Source: Bryobacterales bacterium | GTDB lineage: Bacteria; Acidobacteriota; Terriglobia; Bryobacterales; Bryobacteraceae | Direction: 5' to 3' | Assembly: GCA_020847975.1 (NCBI GenBank) | Contig: JADLBD010000012.1 | Coordinates: forward strand, 88,615 to 152,614 | Length of the DNA stretch: 64,000 bases | Notes under the pieces: generated by a model | The model's database searches: none | The model's input: the letters and a program-made list of their open reading frames with translations, nothing else | Told to the model about the DNA's origin: nothing | Made by a program: the position numbers and the translations under genes | Shown: piece after piece, positions 43,337 to 51,388 of the stretch | Position numbering within the stretch: position 1 is the first letter of the stretch | How the letters are laid out: each line of letters starts with the position of its first letter

Positions 43337-45310
43337 ATGGCTTTTTTCTTTCTTCTTCTCTTTGCCGCTCCGTACCTGCGCGCCCAACCGGCGGTGGACA
43401 TGGAGTTCTACCACAAGCTGGAAGACGGCAAGCAGGCCGCGGAGATGATGCCGCGCTTTCTGCGGGCGCGCGCACAGGTCTATTTTGACGAGCGCGCGAA
43501 GCGAGTGGCGGCAACCACGGATTGGGCGGCCTACAAGCAGAAGTTCCGCCAAGGCTTCGTGGCCGCGCTCGGCGGGTTTCCGGAGCGCACGCCACTCGAT
43601 CCGAGCGTCACCGGCGTGATTGAGCGCGACGGATATCGCATCGAGAAGGTGGTGTTTGAAAGCCAGCCGAAATTTTTCGTCACCGCGAATCTGTATGTTC
43701 CCACCACCGGCAAAGGGCCGTACCCGGCAATGCTCTTCCCGCTGGGCCATGAGGCGGGCAGCAAATCGCACTTTGCCTGGCAAATCGTCATCTCGAACCT
43801 GGCGAAGCGCGGCTTTGTTCTGCTGGCCTGGGACCCCATCGGACAGGGAGAGCGTGTACAGCTTTGGGATGAAGACTTACAGGCATCGAAAGTGGGGGCC
43901 TCGACGACGGAGCACACCATCCAGGGGATACAGAGTCTGCTCGTGGGCGATGCTCTGGCACGGTATACGATCTGGGACGGCATGCGAGCGCTCGACTATT
44001 TGCTGTCACGGCCGGAGGTGGATAAGACCCGCGTCGGGATCACCGGGAATTCGGGCGGCGGCACACACACTTCGTACATCGGCTCCCTCGATGACCGCAT
44101 TCACGTCGCGGCGCCTTCGTGCTACCTGACGAACTGGCGCAAGCTGCTCGAGACCATCGGACCGCAGGATGCCGAACAATGCCTGCCGGGCTGGATCGCC
44201 AAAGGATACGATCATCCGGATTTCATCTACGGGTTCGCGCCGAAGCCGTTCATCATGCTGACCGGGATTCGCGACTTCTTCTCGATTGGAGGCGCGAGAG
44301 AGACCTACGCCGAGGCGGCAAAAGTATACGATTCGCTCGGAGCGGCGGACAAGTTCGCCAAGGTGGAGGTGGACGACGGGCACGGCTACAACAAAGAACG
44401 GCGCGAAGCCGCCTACCGGTGGTTCACGAAGTGGCTCAAGGGGAGCGAGGACACGACACCGGAGTACGAGATCCCGCTGCTTTCCGAGACAGAACTGAAC
44501 TGCACTCCCACCGGGCAGGTAGCAACATCGCTGCGCGGGCAGACGCTGCACGGCTTGATTCAAGCGCGCTGGAAGGAGCTGCGGAAGCCGGGAACGCTGG
44601 AGGATGTACGGCGTCTCACGGGCTTCACGGCGCGGACTTCCGCGCCGCCCATTCGCTACTACGGATCGCACACAGCGGCGGATGGCATCCGCGTGACGAA
44701 ACTCGTCTATGAAACAGAACCGGGCGTGATCATCCCGGCGGTGCTCTTCGAGGGACAGGGGAGCGGCAAGCAACCGGCGGTGATTGTGGCGCACGGCAGA
44801 GGGAAGGCGGCATCGAGAGAACTGGCGATGCGGCGGGCAGCCGCGGGCGAAGTGGTGCTGGCGATTGACCTGCGCGGCATGGGGGAGACGGCATCGAGCC
44901 GCGCGAAGAGTTCGGATTGGACGCGCTACTTCGGCGATTACGATTCGGCCATGACGGCCATCCTGCTGAACCGTCCCCTGGTGGGGATGCGCGCCGAAGA
45001 CATCAGCGCGGCGGTGAGCCTTCTGGCGGCGCGTGAAAACGTGGATGGGTCACGGATTTCGGTGAATGGGATCGGCGGAGGAGCGGCGCCTGCTCTGTAT
45101 GCCGCCGCGCTCGATAGCCGGATTCACTCCGCGACGCTCGAGGGGATGCTGGCATCTTATGAAACCGTCGTTCGCCACCGAATTCATCGCGGAGTATTCG
45201 AACAGATTGTTCCAGGGGCTCTGCGGTCCTACGACTTGCCGGACCTCATCCACTGGTGCGCGCCGCGGACGGTGAAGGTGACGAGCACTGTGGACGCGTT
45301 GGGGATGTGA
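43337..45310 (+). CDS. Exported tandem alpha/beta-hydrolase (acetyl xylan esterase-like)
   Basis: The protein is 657 residues from the ATG at 43337, giving a signal peptide (MAFFFLLLFAAPYLRAQ); the upstream frame to 42908 has no start supported by homology. The first hydrolase domain (about 100-390) contains LLAWDPIGQGERV, the nucleophile motif GITGNSGGGTHTSYIG (Ser about 238) and VEVDDGHGYNKERREAAYRW with the His. It resembles acetyl-esterase/peptidase fold proteins. A second domain (about 440-650) repeats the fold (VIVAHGRGKAASRELAMRRA, VVLAIDLRGMGETASS) but its nucleophile position reads NGIGGGAAP with Gly instead of Ser, so it is likely inactive. It probably deacylates extracellular polysaccharide. 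Confidence 0.8.
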   Translation: MAFFFLLLFAAPYLRAQPAVDMEFYHKLEDGKQAAEMMPRFLRARAQVYFDERAKRVAATTDWAAYKQKFRQGFVAALGGFPERTPLDPSVTGVIERDGYRIEKVVFESQPKFFVTANLYVPTTGKGPYPAMLFPLGHEAGSKSHFAWQIVISNLAKRGFVLLAWDPIGQGERVQLWDEDLQASKVGASTTEHTIQGIQSLLVGDALARYTIWDGMRALDYLLSRPEVDKTRVGITGNSGGGTHTSYIGSLDDRIHVAAPSCYLTNWRKLLETIGPQDAEQCLPGWIAKGYDHPDFIYGFAPKPFIMLTGIRDFFSIGGARETYAEAAKVYDSLGAADKFAKVEVDDGHGYNKERREAAYRWFTKWLKGSEDTTPEYEIPLLSETELNCTPTGQVATSLRGQTLHGLIQARWKELRKPGTLEDVRRLTGFTARTSAPPIRYYGSHTAADGIRVTKLVYETEPGVIIPAVLFEGQGSGKQPAVIVAHGRGKAASRELAMRRAAAGEVVLAIDLRGMGETASSRAKSSDWTRYFGDYDSAMTAILLNRPLVGMRAEDISAAVSLLAARENVDGSRISVNGIGGGAAPALYAAALDSRIHSATLEGMLASYETVVRHRIHRGVFEQIVPGALRSYDLPDLIHWCAPRTVKVTSTVDALGM

Positions 45311-45318
45311 AGTATAAT
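45290..45318 (+). promoter_or_regulatory. Possible promoter of the cupin gene
   Basis: A perfect -10 box TATAAT at 45313-45318 follows the hydrolase stop codon by two bases. At 17 bases upstream stands GTGGAC (45290-45295), only partly like TTGACA. The cupin gene starts at 45340 behind GAGGAGAT. It could be read from here or with the hydrolase. Confidence 0.35.
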
Positions 45319-45339
45319 GCCCGTCGAAGAGGAGATTTG

Positions 45340-45759
45340 ATGAAACATCTATTCATGATATTGTTTGCAGCCTCGGTGATGCCGCTGCTGGCGGCGGACC
45401 CCGCCGGGCTGTTCGTCTGGCCGAAAGGCGTGCCGCCGGACAAGGCGGGCGCCAAGTTTTCCAACCACAGCCTCGCGCTCTCTCATCGGGACAAGGACGG
45501 CATTCCGGAGGTCCATGAAAAGGTGACGGATATTTTTGTCATCGAGAGCGGAGAAGCGCAACTGCTGTTGGGCGGCCAGGTGGTGGGAGGCAAGACCACG
45601 GAGCCAGGGGAGATCCGGGGCGGGAACATCAGGAACGGCATGCGGAAGAATGTTTCGACCGGTGATGTGGTTCACATCCCGCCCAATACGCCCCACCAGT
45701 TTTTCGTCCCCAAGGGCAAGCAGGTGACGTATTTCGTGGTGAAAGTGTCCAACCCGTAG
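45340..45759 (+). CDS. Secreted cupin-domain protein
   Basis: The 139-residue protein starts at the ATG at 45340 (RBS GAGGAG) with a signal peptide (MKHLFMILFAASVMPLLAA). A single cupin barrel follows with motifs HEKVTDIFVIESGEAQLLLG and DVVHIPPNTPHQFFVPKGKQ; the usual HxH of motif 1 is reduced to one His, followed by Glu; the second His is in PHQFF. The metal site may be partly altered. Role unknown; probably binds a small ligand or metal outside the cytoplasm. It is convergent with the LamG-like gene, with only one base between their stop codons. Confidence 0.8.
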   Translation: MKHLFMILFAASVMPLLAADPAGLFVWPKGVPPDKAGAKFSNHSLALSHRDKDGIPEVHEKVTDIFVIESGEAQLLLGGQVVGGKTTEPGEIRGGNIRNGMRKNVSTGDVVHIPPNTPHQFFVPKGKQVTYFVVKVSNP

Positions 45760-45760
45760 C

Positions 45761-46444
45761 CTACGGATTCGGCGGCTTGAGGAACTCCGCGGGGGTGAGG
45801 GCGCGGCGCGTGAAGCGCGAGAGGCGGACCGCCCCCATAAAATAATCCACCTTGTTGATGCGCACGCCGACGGACGTGTGTCCGGTGCCCTGGGGCGTGA
45901 GGTGAACTTCACCCGCGCCCTCCCGCACTCCGTTCACATAGTTGCGAAACTCGCGGCCGTCATAGACGGCGGCCACGTGGTACCACTGTTTCAGCGGGTG
46001 CAGAGCCTTGCGGTCAATCAGCGTCTTCCCTGCCCCTCCGGATGTGACGTAGCTATCCAGACACCACTGGCTGTTGATAATCCGCACTTCGAACAGCATC
46101 CGCTTGCCGGTGTCCGCTCCGGTTTGCGGATCCTGCTCAGCGAGATGGAACCACCGCTGCTCGGGACGCCCGCCGTCCGGGCGGAAAATGGCCTCCCAGG
46201 TGAACTCGGCAGCCCCGGCAAGCGGGTGAGCATCGATGAACAGGGCATCATCCACTCCGTTGAACTGGACGGCCTTGCCGGCGGGCGTTTCGATGATGCG
46301 CGGATGGCCGAGAACGGTGACGTGATGGCCGCCGATACGGTCCAGGCGGTCGAAAGTCCAGGTAACGGATTGGGGCTCGGCGGCGGGGACGGCGAGCACA
46401 GCGGCGAGCGCAAGCGTGCCCGCCAGGCAGTGGTGAAGTCTCAT
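45761..46444 (-). CDS. Exported LamG/concanavalin-like lectin domain protein
   Basis: The 227-residue protein has a signal peptide (MRLHHCLAGTLALAAVLAVP) and then a concanavalin-like jelly-roll domain of the LamG_3 kind: GKAVQFNGVDDALFIDAHPL, AEFTWEAIFRPDGG, QWYHVAAVYDGREFRNYVNG and SVGVRINKVDYFMGAVRLSR. It has the layout of secreted sugar-binding domains found in many acidobacterial enzymes; here it stands alone. It might attach to polysaccharide with the neighbouring esterase-like protein. Confidence 0.8.
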   Translation of the reverse strand: MRLHHCLAGTLALAAVLAVPAAEPQSVTWTFDRLDRIGGHHVTVLGHPRIIETPAGKAVQFNGVDDALFIDAHPLAGAAEFTWEAIFRPDGGRPEQRWFHLAEQDPQTGADTGKRMLFEVRIINSQWCLDSYVTSGGAGKTLIDRKALHPLKQWYHVAAVYDGREFRNYVNGVREGAGEVHLTPQGTGHTSVGVRINKVDYFMGAVRLSRFTRRALTPAEFLKPPNP

Positions 46445-46505
46445 TCCGCCGGGATAATATCACAGCGGCGACTAGCCGAGAGAATTACCCGGGCCTACCC
46501 GGGCC

Positions 46506-46703
46506 CCCCGCGGGCACTCCATCCACGGAGTGCGCTGCGACACCACCATCAAGGAGTTGCTCTTCTCCTGCCGTGTCCGTCAACCTCCAGCAGATGGATA
46601 CCACGGAACTGCTGGAAAGCATGAATCAGCGGATCTGGAGACCCTCGAACGGTGGAGTCTCCGGTGGAAGGACGTCCGAACCGTGGCGGAGACCTTCGAT
46701 TAG
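46506..46703 (+). other. Possible gene remnant of unknown kind
   Basis: Frame with stop at 46701-46703 reads DTTIKELLFSCRVRQPP and then DLETLERWSLRWKDVRTVAE before ending. The helical Leu/Trp/Arg-rich end looks protein-like and could be the tail of a nuclease- or transposase-type gene. There is no start, ribosome binding site or recognisable domain, so I cannot name it. Confidence 0.2.
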
Positions 46704-46740
46704 CCCGGCAACGCGCACTCTGTCTGTTCACCGGCCTCTC

Positions 46741-47697
46741 TCAGTCGGCGCGGTAGACGGCGCCTTCGGGTGAATCATAGCGGTTCTGCTTCCAGGGTTC
46801 GAGCGAAGCCGACTCGAAACGGGCGGCGCGGCGGCGCAACTGCTCCATGCCGGCGGCATGCATCGGTTTGGCGTTACGGGCGAGGGCGGCGTTCTTGTCC
46901 ACGAACGCAACCTGGTCCATTCCGAGAATAGCGGTGGAGATGGGCAGGCTCCATACGTAGCGCAGGCACTCCTCCACGGTGGCGATCTTGCGCTGCAGGA
47001 TCTGCCCGGCGCTGAGCGTTTTCATGGCAATAACGCCCAGACCCTTCTGCTTTGCCAGGGGCAGCGTCTCACGCTCGAAACTCTTCTGGTGATTGCCGCC
47101 GTCAACCGCGCTCAACGGCATGAGAACGGTGGAGAACTCGTAGTGGTCGAGCATCTTGTTGAGGATTTTCGGATCTGTGTGTCCGGTAAAACCGACGAAG
47201 CGGATCTTCCCGGCCTGGCGCGCCTTCTCGATCATTTCCATGACGCCGTGGGGCCCGAAGATGAACTGGATGTCCACATCGTTGATGACGTTGTGCACCT
47301 GGTAGAGGTCAATGTGATCGGTGCGGAAATTCGAGAGCGACTGGTCGAGGTCCAATTGCGCCTGCACCGCCGTGCGGTGGCGTGTCTTGGTGGCCAGCAC
47401 AATTTTGTCGCGCACGCCGTGAAGCGCCGCACCGTAGCGGGACTGGCTGAGACCGTAGGCTCCGGCGGCGGCGGCATCGAAGTAGTTGATGCCGAGGTCA
47501 TAGCAGCGGTGGATGACGTCGGCGGCCTGCTTGCCGTCGTCGAGCATGCCGATGCGGGCGCCGCCGAGGCCGAGGACAGAGACATCGAGGCCTGTCTTGC
47601 CGAGAGGGCGCCGGGGGATGGCGGTTGCGGCTGCAGCGGCATTGGCAAGGCCGAGAGCGGCAAGCGAATGAACGGCTTGACGGCGAGTAGGGTTCAT
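46741..47697 (-). CDS. Aldo/keto reductase, exported (Tat-like signal)
   Basis: The 318-residue protein has an N-terminal signal with RRQ (MNPTRRQAVHSLAALGLANA), often seen in secreted acidobacterial AKR members. The tetrad of the AKR family is present: Asp74 (NYFDAAAA), Tyr81 (GAYGLSQ), Lys104 (LATKTRHR) and His135 (LYQVHNV). The barrel segments GKIRFVGFTGHTDPKIL and GLGVIAMKTL also fit. It reduces carbonyl or sugar substrates with NADPH. A signal on an NADPH enzyme suggests Tat export with bound cofactor, or a cleaved leader of unknown meaning. No operon partner is evident. Confidence 0.85.
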   Translation of the reverse strand: MNPTRRQAVHSLAALGLANAAAAATAIPRRPLGKTGLDVSVLGLGGARIGMLDDGKQAADVIHRCYDLGINYFDAAAAGAYGLSQSRYGAALHGVRDKIVLATKTRHRTAVQAQLDLDQSLSNFRTDHIDLYQVHNVINDVDIQFIFGPHGVMEMIEKARQAGKIRFVGFTGHTDPKILNKMLDHYEFSTVLMPLSAVDGGNHQKSFERETLPLAKQKGLGVIAMKTLSAGQILQRKIATVEECLRYVWSLPISTAILGMDQVAFVDKNAALARNAKPMHAAGMEQLRRRAARFESASLEPWKQNRYDSPEGAVYRAD

Positions 47698-47844
47698 GGA
47701 CGGAAGATTTTCACGGGGACGGGGAAAGCGGTAGCAGGCGAGTCAGAGTGGCCGGTAGGAAAGGATTCTACAAGGGCAGCTTCTGTGATGGCGGATTCGC
47801 CGGCACCGCCGAGACTCGAATCCAAACCATTCTCTGTAAGACGA

Positions 47845-48015
47845 TTATGCTCTGCTGGGAACAATCAATCGATCGACAATCTCTTCCAACTGGCGAGCCT
47901 GCTGCGCCAGGTGTTCACTGATTCCACTTCCGTTGGGTCCGGGGATCGTCGACAGCTTCAGCAAGCTGAGTTGAAATCCTAGATGGTTGGTGAGATCCAG
48001 TTGTGACTGCGTCAT
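47845..48015 (-). CDS. Short hypothetical protein
   Basis: From the ATG at 48015 the ORF gives 56 residues (MTQSQLDLTNHLGFQLSLLK onward), with a Leu/Gln-rich helical pattern (HLAQQARQLEEIVDRLIVP) that looks like a real coiled helix. A longer form from 48084 is possible. There is no strong ribosome binding site, no known family and no partner, so it is only tentative. Confidence 0.3.
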   Translation of the reverse strand: MTQSQLDLTNHLGFQLSLLKLSTIPGPNGSGISEHLAQQARQLEEIVDRLIVPSRA

Positions 48016-48392
48016 ACATCTGTTCTCATCGGCAACTGAGGGTAAAACTATAGAGAACTCGGAAAACTTCTGCGCATCCACCACCTCCGCCAGGGAATCC
48101 GGCGGAGGAGACCGGGCGCTGTCTCGGGAAAGAGCTTGGTTGGGCGGGACGTGTGGGCAGGATACATCGGTGGGAGCGAACAGGTGAGAGTACTACAACG
48201 TGTGAAGCTCAACAGGAGGAGCAACCCTACGCCCTCAATTGAGCCAGCGCCCTGTCTTCCTACGCGCTTCTATTAAGCAGGCCGCATGCCAACATTCAGC
48301 CACGCAAAATCAACAACTTACGCGATACCTCCACTGTCTCCGCGTGCCGGAGCAGAACACGAGTCCGGTTTCGGAACATGTTGCGGAACGGA
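48016..48392. other. Intergenic stretch, no gene seen
   Basis: There are 377 bases between the small ORF at 47845-48015 and the quinoprotein gene end. I see no credible ORF, tRNA or obvious repeat. An AGGAGGAG run at about 48212-48219 has no start codon with an open frame behind it. Confidence 0.4.
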
Positions 48393-49967
48393 TCAGCGGA
48401 GCGCGAAGGTGAATAGCGAATTGCCTGCCGCAATGGTCACCATTTGCCGTCCTTCCACCATGTAGGTCACGGGTCCCGCGGCGATCACGCCACCGGTGTT
48501 GCCGTGCCACAGTTCCTTGCCCGTTCTCGCATCCAAAGCGAAAAACTGCCCTTCGTTGTTTCCACCAAAGACAACGTTGCCGGCGGTGGAGAGGATCCCG
48601 GACTGGGGCGTGGTGAGCAGGGGAAACTCCCATTTCGTCTCTCCGGTAAGTGGATCAAGCGCCTTGACCAGGCCCCTGCCCGGTTCGTTGGGAACACCGG
48701 CGGGCACGCTGCCGAGGAAGCGGTTGCCTGCCACGTAAGGCGCATCGCCGGTATAGTAGAGGCTGGCGTAATCCCATACGGAGAAATAGAACAATCCGGT
48801 GAGCGGACTATAGGAGGGGGAGTACCAGTTGGTTCCTCCCTGCACCCCCGGATACACCAGGGTCCCCTCGCGGGTGGGCGCCGAGTTGGGACGCAGGATG
48901 GGCCGGCCTTTGTCGTCCAAACCTTCGGCCCAAGTCTGTTTGATAAACGGTTTCCCCAACAGGAACTCACCCGATTCGCGGTCCAGCACGTAGTAGAACG
49001 CGTTGCGGTTGGCCCAGAACATGAGCTTGCGCTTGCGTCCGCGAAACTCCGCATCCACCAGCACCGGCACCTGAACCGCATCCCAATCGTGAAGATCATG
49101 CGGCGTGAACTGAAAATGCCACTTCAGCTTTCCGCTGTCCGCATCGAGCGCCACCACGCTCGAGGTATAAAGGTTGTCCCCCTTCCGGACATCCCCGTTC
49201 CAATCCGGTGAAGGATTCCCCGTGCCCCAGTAGACAAGGTTCGTCGAGGGATCGTAGGAACCGGTCACCCAGGTCGGGCCGCCTCCGGTCTTCCAGGCGT
49301 CTCCACTCCAGGACTCGTGCCCTTTCTCCCCCGGACCGGGCACCGTCCAGAATCGCCACACACGCTTGCCGGTCCTCGCATCGTAGGCATCGAGGAAACC
49401 GCGGATGCCGTATTCGCCGCCGGCAATTCCCACTACGACCTTGTCTTTCACCACCAGGGGAGCCGCTGTGACGCTGTGCCCCGTTCGCCGGCCGGCCACT
49501 TCCGTTTCCCAAAGAACATTGCCGGTGCGGCGGTCGAGCGCCACGAGGTAGGAATCCACCGTGCCGAGAAACAGCGCATCGCCCAGAATGGCCATGCCCC
49601 GGTTTACCTGCCCGCAACAGACGTTGATCTTGTCGGGCAACCGGCGGCGATAGGTCCAATAGCGGCGTCCCGTGGCGGCGTCGACGGCGACGGCAGCGTT
49701 CGGAGGCTCGGTGAAGTACATTACCCCATCCACCACCAATGGAGTGGTTTCCACTTTCTCCAGGGTCTTCATTTGATAGACCCACTCGAGGGCGAGGTTC
49801 TTCACGTTGCCCGTGTGGATCTGATCGAGCCTGCTGTAGCGCCAGCTCTGCTGATTGCCGCCGTAGGTGAGCCAGTTGTGGGGCTCAGCGCCGGAATTCG
49901 CAATGCGGTCAAAGCCTACCTGCGCCAAAAGGCCGGCTGGAATGGCGATAAGGGCCAGGGCTTTCAT
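48393..49967 (-). CDS. PQQ-dependent (quinoprotein) alcohol dehydrogenase-like
   Basis: From the ATG at 49967 the protein is 524 residues; the frame open to 50219 is not conserved. A signal peptide (MKALALIAIPAGLLAQ) is followed by an eight-bladed propeller with tryptophan-docking motifs: NLALEWVYQ, VAVDAATGRRYWTYRR, VALDRRTGNVLWET, VYWGTGNPSPDWNGDVR, GETKWEFPL and GKELWHGNTGG. The adjacent cysteines Cys117-Cys118 (NVCCGQVNRG) are the characteristic disulfide of PQQ alcohol dehydrogenases. It oxidises alcohols in the periplasm and passes electrons to the cytochrome c encoded directly upstream (overlap of four bases). Confidence 0.9.
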   Translation of the reverse strand: MKALALIAIPAGLLAQVGFDRIANSGAEPHNWLTYGGNQQSWRYSRLDQIHTGNVKNLALEWVYQMKTLEKVETTPLVVDGVMYFTEPPNAAVAVDAATGRRYWTYRRRLPDKINVCCGQVNRGMAILGDALFLGTVDSYLVALDRRTGNVLWETEVAGRRTGHSVTAAPLVVKDKVVVGIAGGEYGIRGFLDAYDARTGKRVWRFWTVPGPGEKGHESWSGDAWKTGGGPTWVTGSYDPSTNLVYWGTGNPSPDWNGDVRKGDNLYTSSVVALDADSGKLKWHFQFTPHDLHDWDAVQVPVLVDAEFRGRKRKLMFWANRNAFYYVLDRESGEFLLGKPFIKQTWAEGLDDKGRPILRPNSAPTREGTLVYPGVQGGTNWYSPSYSPLTGLFYFSVWDYASLYYTGDAPYVAGNRFLGSVPAGVPNEPGRGLVKALDPLTGETKWEFPLLTTPQSGILSTAGNVVFGGNNEGQFFALDARTGKELWHGNTGGVIAAGPVTYMVEGRQMVTIAAGNSLFTFALR

Positions 49968-50740
49968 TCCTCCCTCGCTTTTCTTTGCAGTCCGTACAGG
50001 TATGCCACAAGATCGTCGATTTCGCTGGATGCCAGTTTCCCCTCGTATACGGGCATGGAGGATGTCTTCGATTCCACCTGGAGCCGGGTCAGGTCTGCCT
50101 TGCGGAGCGAAACCAGGTCCTTCCGGAAATCGAAGAGTTGAATGGTGTAGGTATCCTCGTTGAAACGCAGTCCACGATAATTCGCTCCCGCTTTCGTCAC
50201 GGCCTCGACGGTCCACCATTGCATGGGGAGATCGTCGCTTGGCCGAAGGATGGAGGCGCGCAGATTGGAGGGATTACGGGATGAACCGATGGCGCTCAAG
50301 TCCGGCCCGAAGCGCCCGCCGCGGCCGTTGACCATATGGCATCCGGCGCACCCGCCTTTGCCGAAGAAAATCTTCTCACCGGCGAAGGAATTCCCCGGTA
50401 TCTTCTGCCTCCCGGCGCCGGAGGCAAGGGAGCGCACAAACGCGACAATCTGCCAGATCTGGTGGTCTTCGTAATACACTCCGGGCATCTGGGTCCCGGA
50501 AATGCCGTTATTGATGGTGTTGAAAAGAGCTGCATCGCCGCTGCCGTGCCGGTATTCCCCTCGGGTGAGGCCGGGACCGCGGCCGCCTTCTCCTTTGAGC
50601 CCGTGGCACTCCGCACAATGCGAACGGTAGATGCGTCCCCCCGCGGCGACATCTTCCGGCGTCGTGCGCGGGTTCTTCACCACCGGTGATTGCGCCCATA
50701 GAGCCACGACCGGGAGCCAGCAGAAGAGCAGGATAGGCAT
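49964..50740 (-). CDS. Diheme cytochrome c, electron acceptor of the quinoprotein
   Basis: The protein is 258 residues from the ATG at 50740, preceded by GGGTGA, and carries a signal peptide (MPILLFCWLPVVALWAQ). Two CXXCH haem motifs are seen, Cys42-Cys45-His46 (HCAECHGLKG) and Cys131-Cys134-His135 (GCAGCHMVNG), each with Met-containing axial regions (SGTQMPGV). The C-terminal half is a long helical region. It overlaps the quinoprotein gene (ATGA), so they form an operon. It probably carries electrons towards an oxidase. Confidence 0.88.
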   Translation of the reverse strand: MPILLFCWLPVVALWAQSPVVKNPRTTPEDVAAGGRIYRSHCAECHGLKGEGGRGPGLTRGEYRHGSGDAALFNTINNGISGTQMPGVYYEDHQIWQIVAFVRSLASGAGRQKIPGNSFAGEKIFFGKGGCAGCHMVNGRGGRFGPDLSAIGSSRNPSNLRASILRPSDDLPMQWWTVEAVTKAGANYRGLRFNEDTYTIQLFDFRKDLVSLRKADLTRLQVESKTSSMPVYEGKLASSEIDDLVAYLYGLQRKAREE

Positions 50741-50861
50741 GAGTTCACCCAAAATCGTTAGCGATTATATGGGATTTTGGGTGGACACGCCACCGGTTCA
50801 CGGGCGGTTCACGGGCTGCCTCTGAAGGCAGCCCGACGGATGGGGCTTGGCAATCGTTCCC

Positions 50862-51263
50862 TTACTTCACCCTCCAACTGCCGTCAGTGGCTTTTTCCCG
50901 GTGCGCCCCATGGCAGCCGCCGCAGGTCGTAGTGGCCTTCTTGAAAGATGCGTCCGCTTCCTCCCATTTGCCCTGCGCCGTCAGTTTGCTGACGGTCTTA
51001 AACTCCCCCACGGCAGTCCTGGAAAACGTTACGCCGTCTTCCGCCTTCTGTGCCTTCCAGAACTTGTGCACAGGACTGAACGAAGCCACGAGTTTCTTGG
51101 CATCCGCGGATGCCGTGGCATCCTTTGCCTTGATCTTTTTGCCTAGACCGGAGCACGTGGGGCCGATTTCCTTCATCGCACTCCGCAAAGCCGCTTCATC
51201 GCCGGCGGCAAACAAAATTGTTCCGGCAGCCAGAACGCAGCCGGCCATCATCAGTATCCGCAT
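50862..51263 (-). CDS. Monohaem cytochrome c (c'/c-556 type)
   Basis: From the ATG at 51263, with AGGAG seven bases ahead, the protein is 133 residues. It has a signal peptide (MRILMMAGCVLAAGTILFAA), a four-helix bundle (RSAMKEIGPTCSGLGKKIK then DAKKLVASFSPVHKFWK) and a C-terminal haem motif Cys114-Cys117-His118 (TTCGGCHGAHRE). A Met30 near the start of the bundle could be the axial ligand, as in cytochromes c-556. It is on the same strand as the PQQ dehydrogenase unit but separated from it by 121 bases; it may also receive its electrons. Confidence 0.85.
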   Translation of the reverse strand: MRILMMAGCVLAAGTILFAAGDEAALRSAMKEIGPTCSGLGKKIKAKDATASADAKKLVASFSPVHKFWKAQKAEDGVTFSRTAVGEFKTVSKLTAQGKWEEADASFKKATTTCGGCHGAHREKATDGSWRVK

Positions 51264-51388
51264 TCGGATTCTCCTTTGGCTGAAAAAAATGAGCGGCCCG
51301 CGCACTTGACGCGGACCTCACCCAGATGGAACACCGCCTGGCCCCGAAGGGATGAGCGGTTCCGAATATCATAATCCAGAGCAGGCTG

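Noticed and set aside
47805..47840. tRNA-like T-arm motif GACTCGAATCC
   Set aside because: The reverse complement resembles a T-loop but the stems do not pair and no D- or anticodon arm can be drawn around it.
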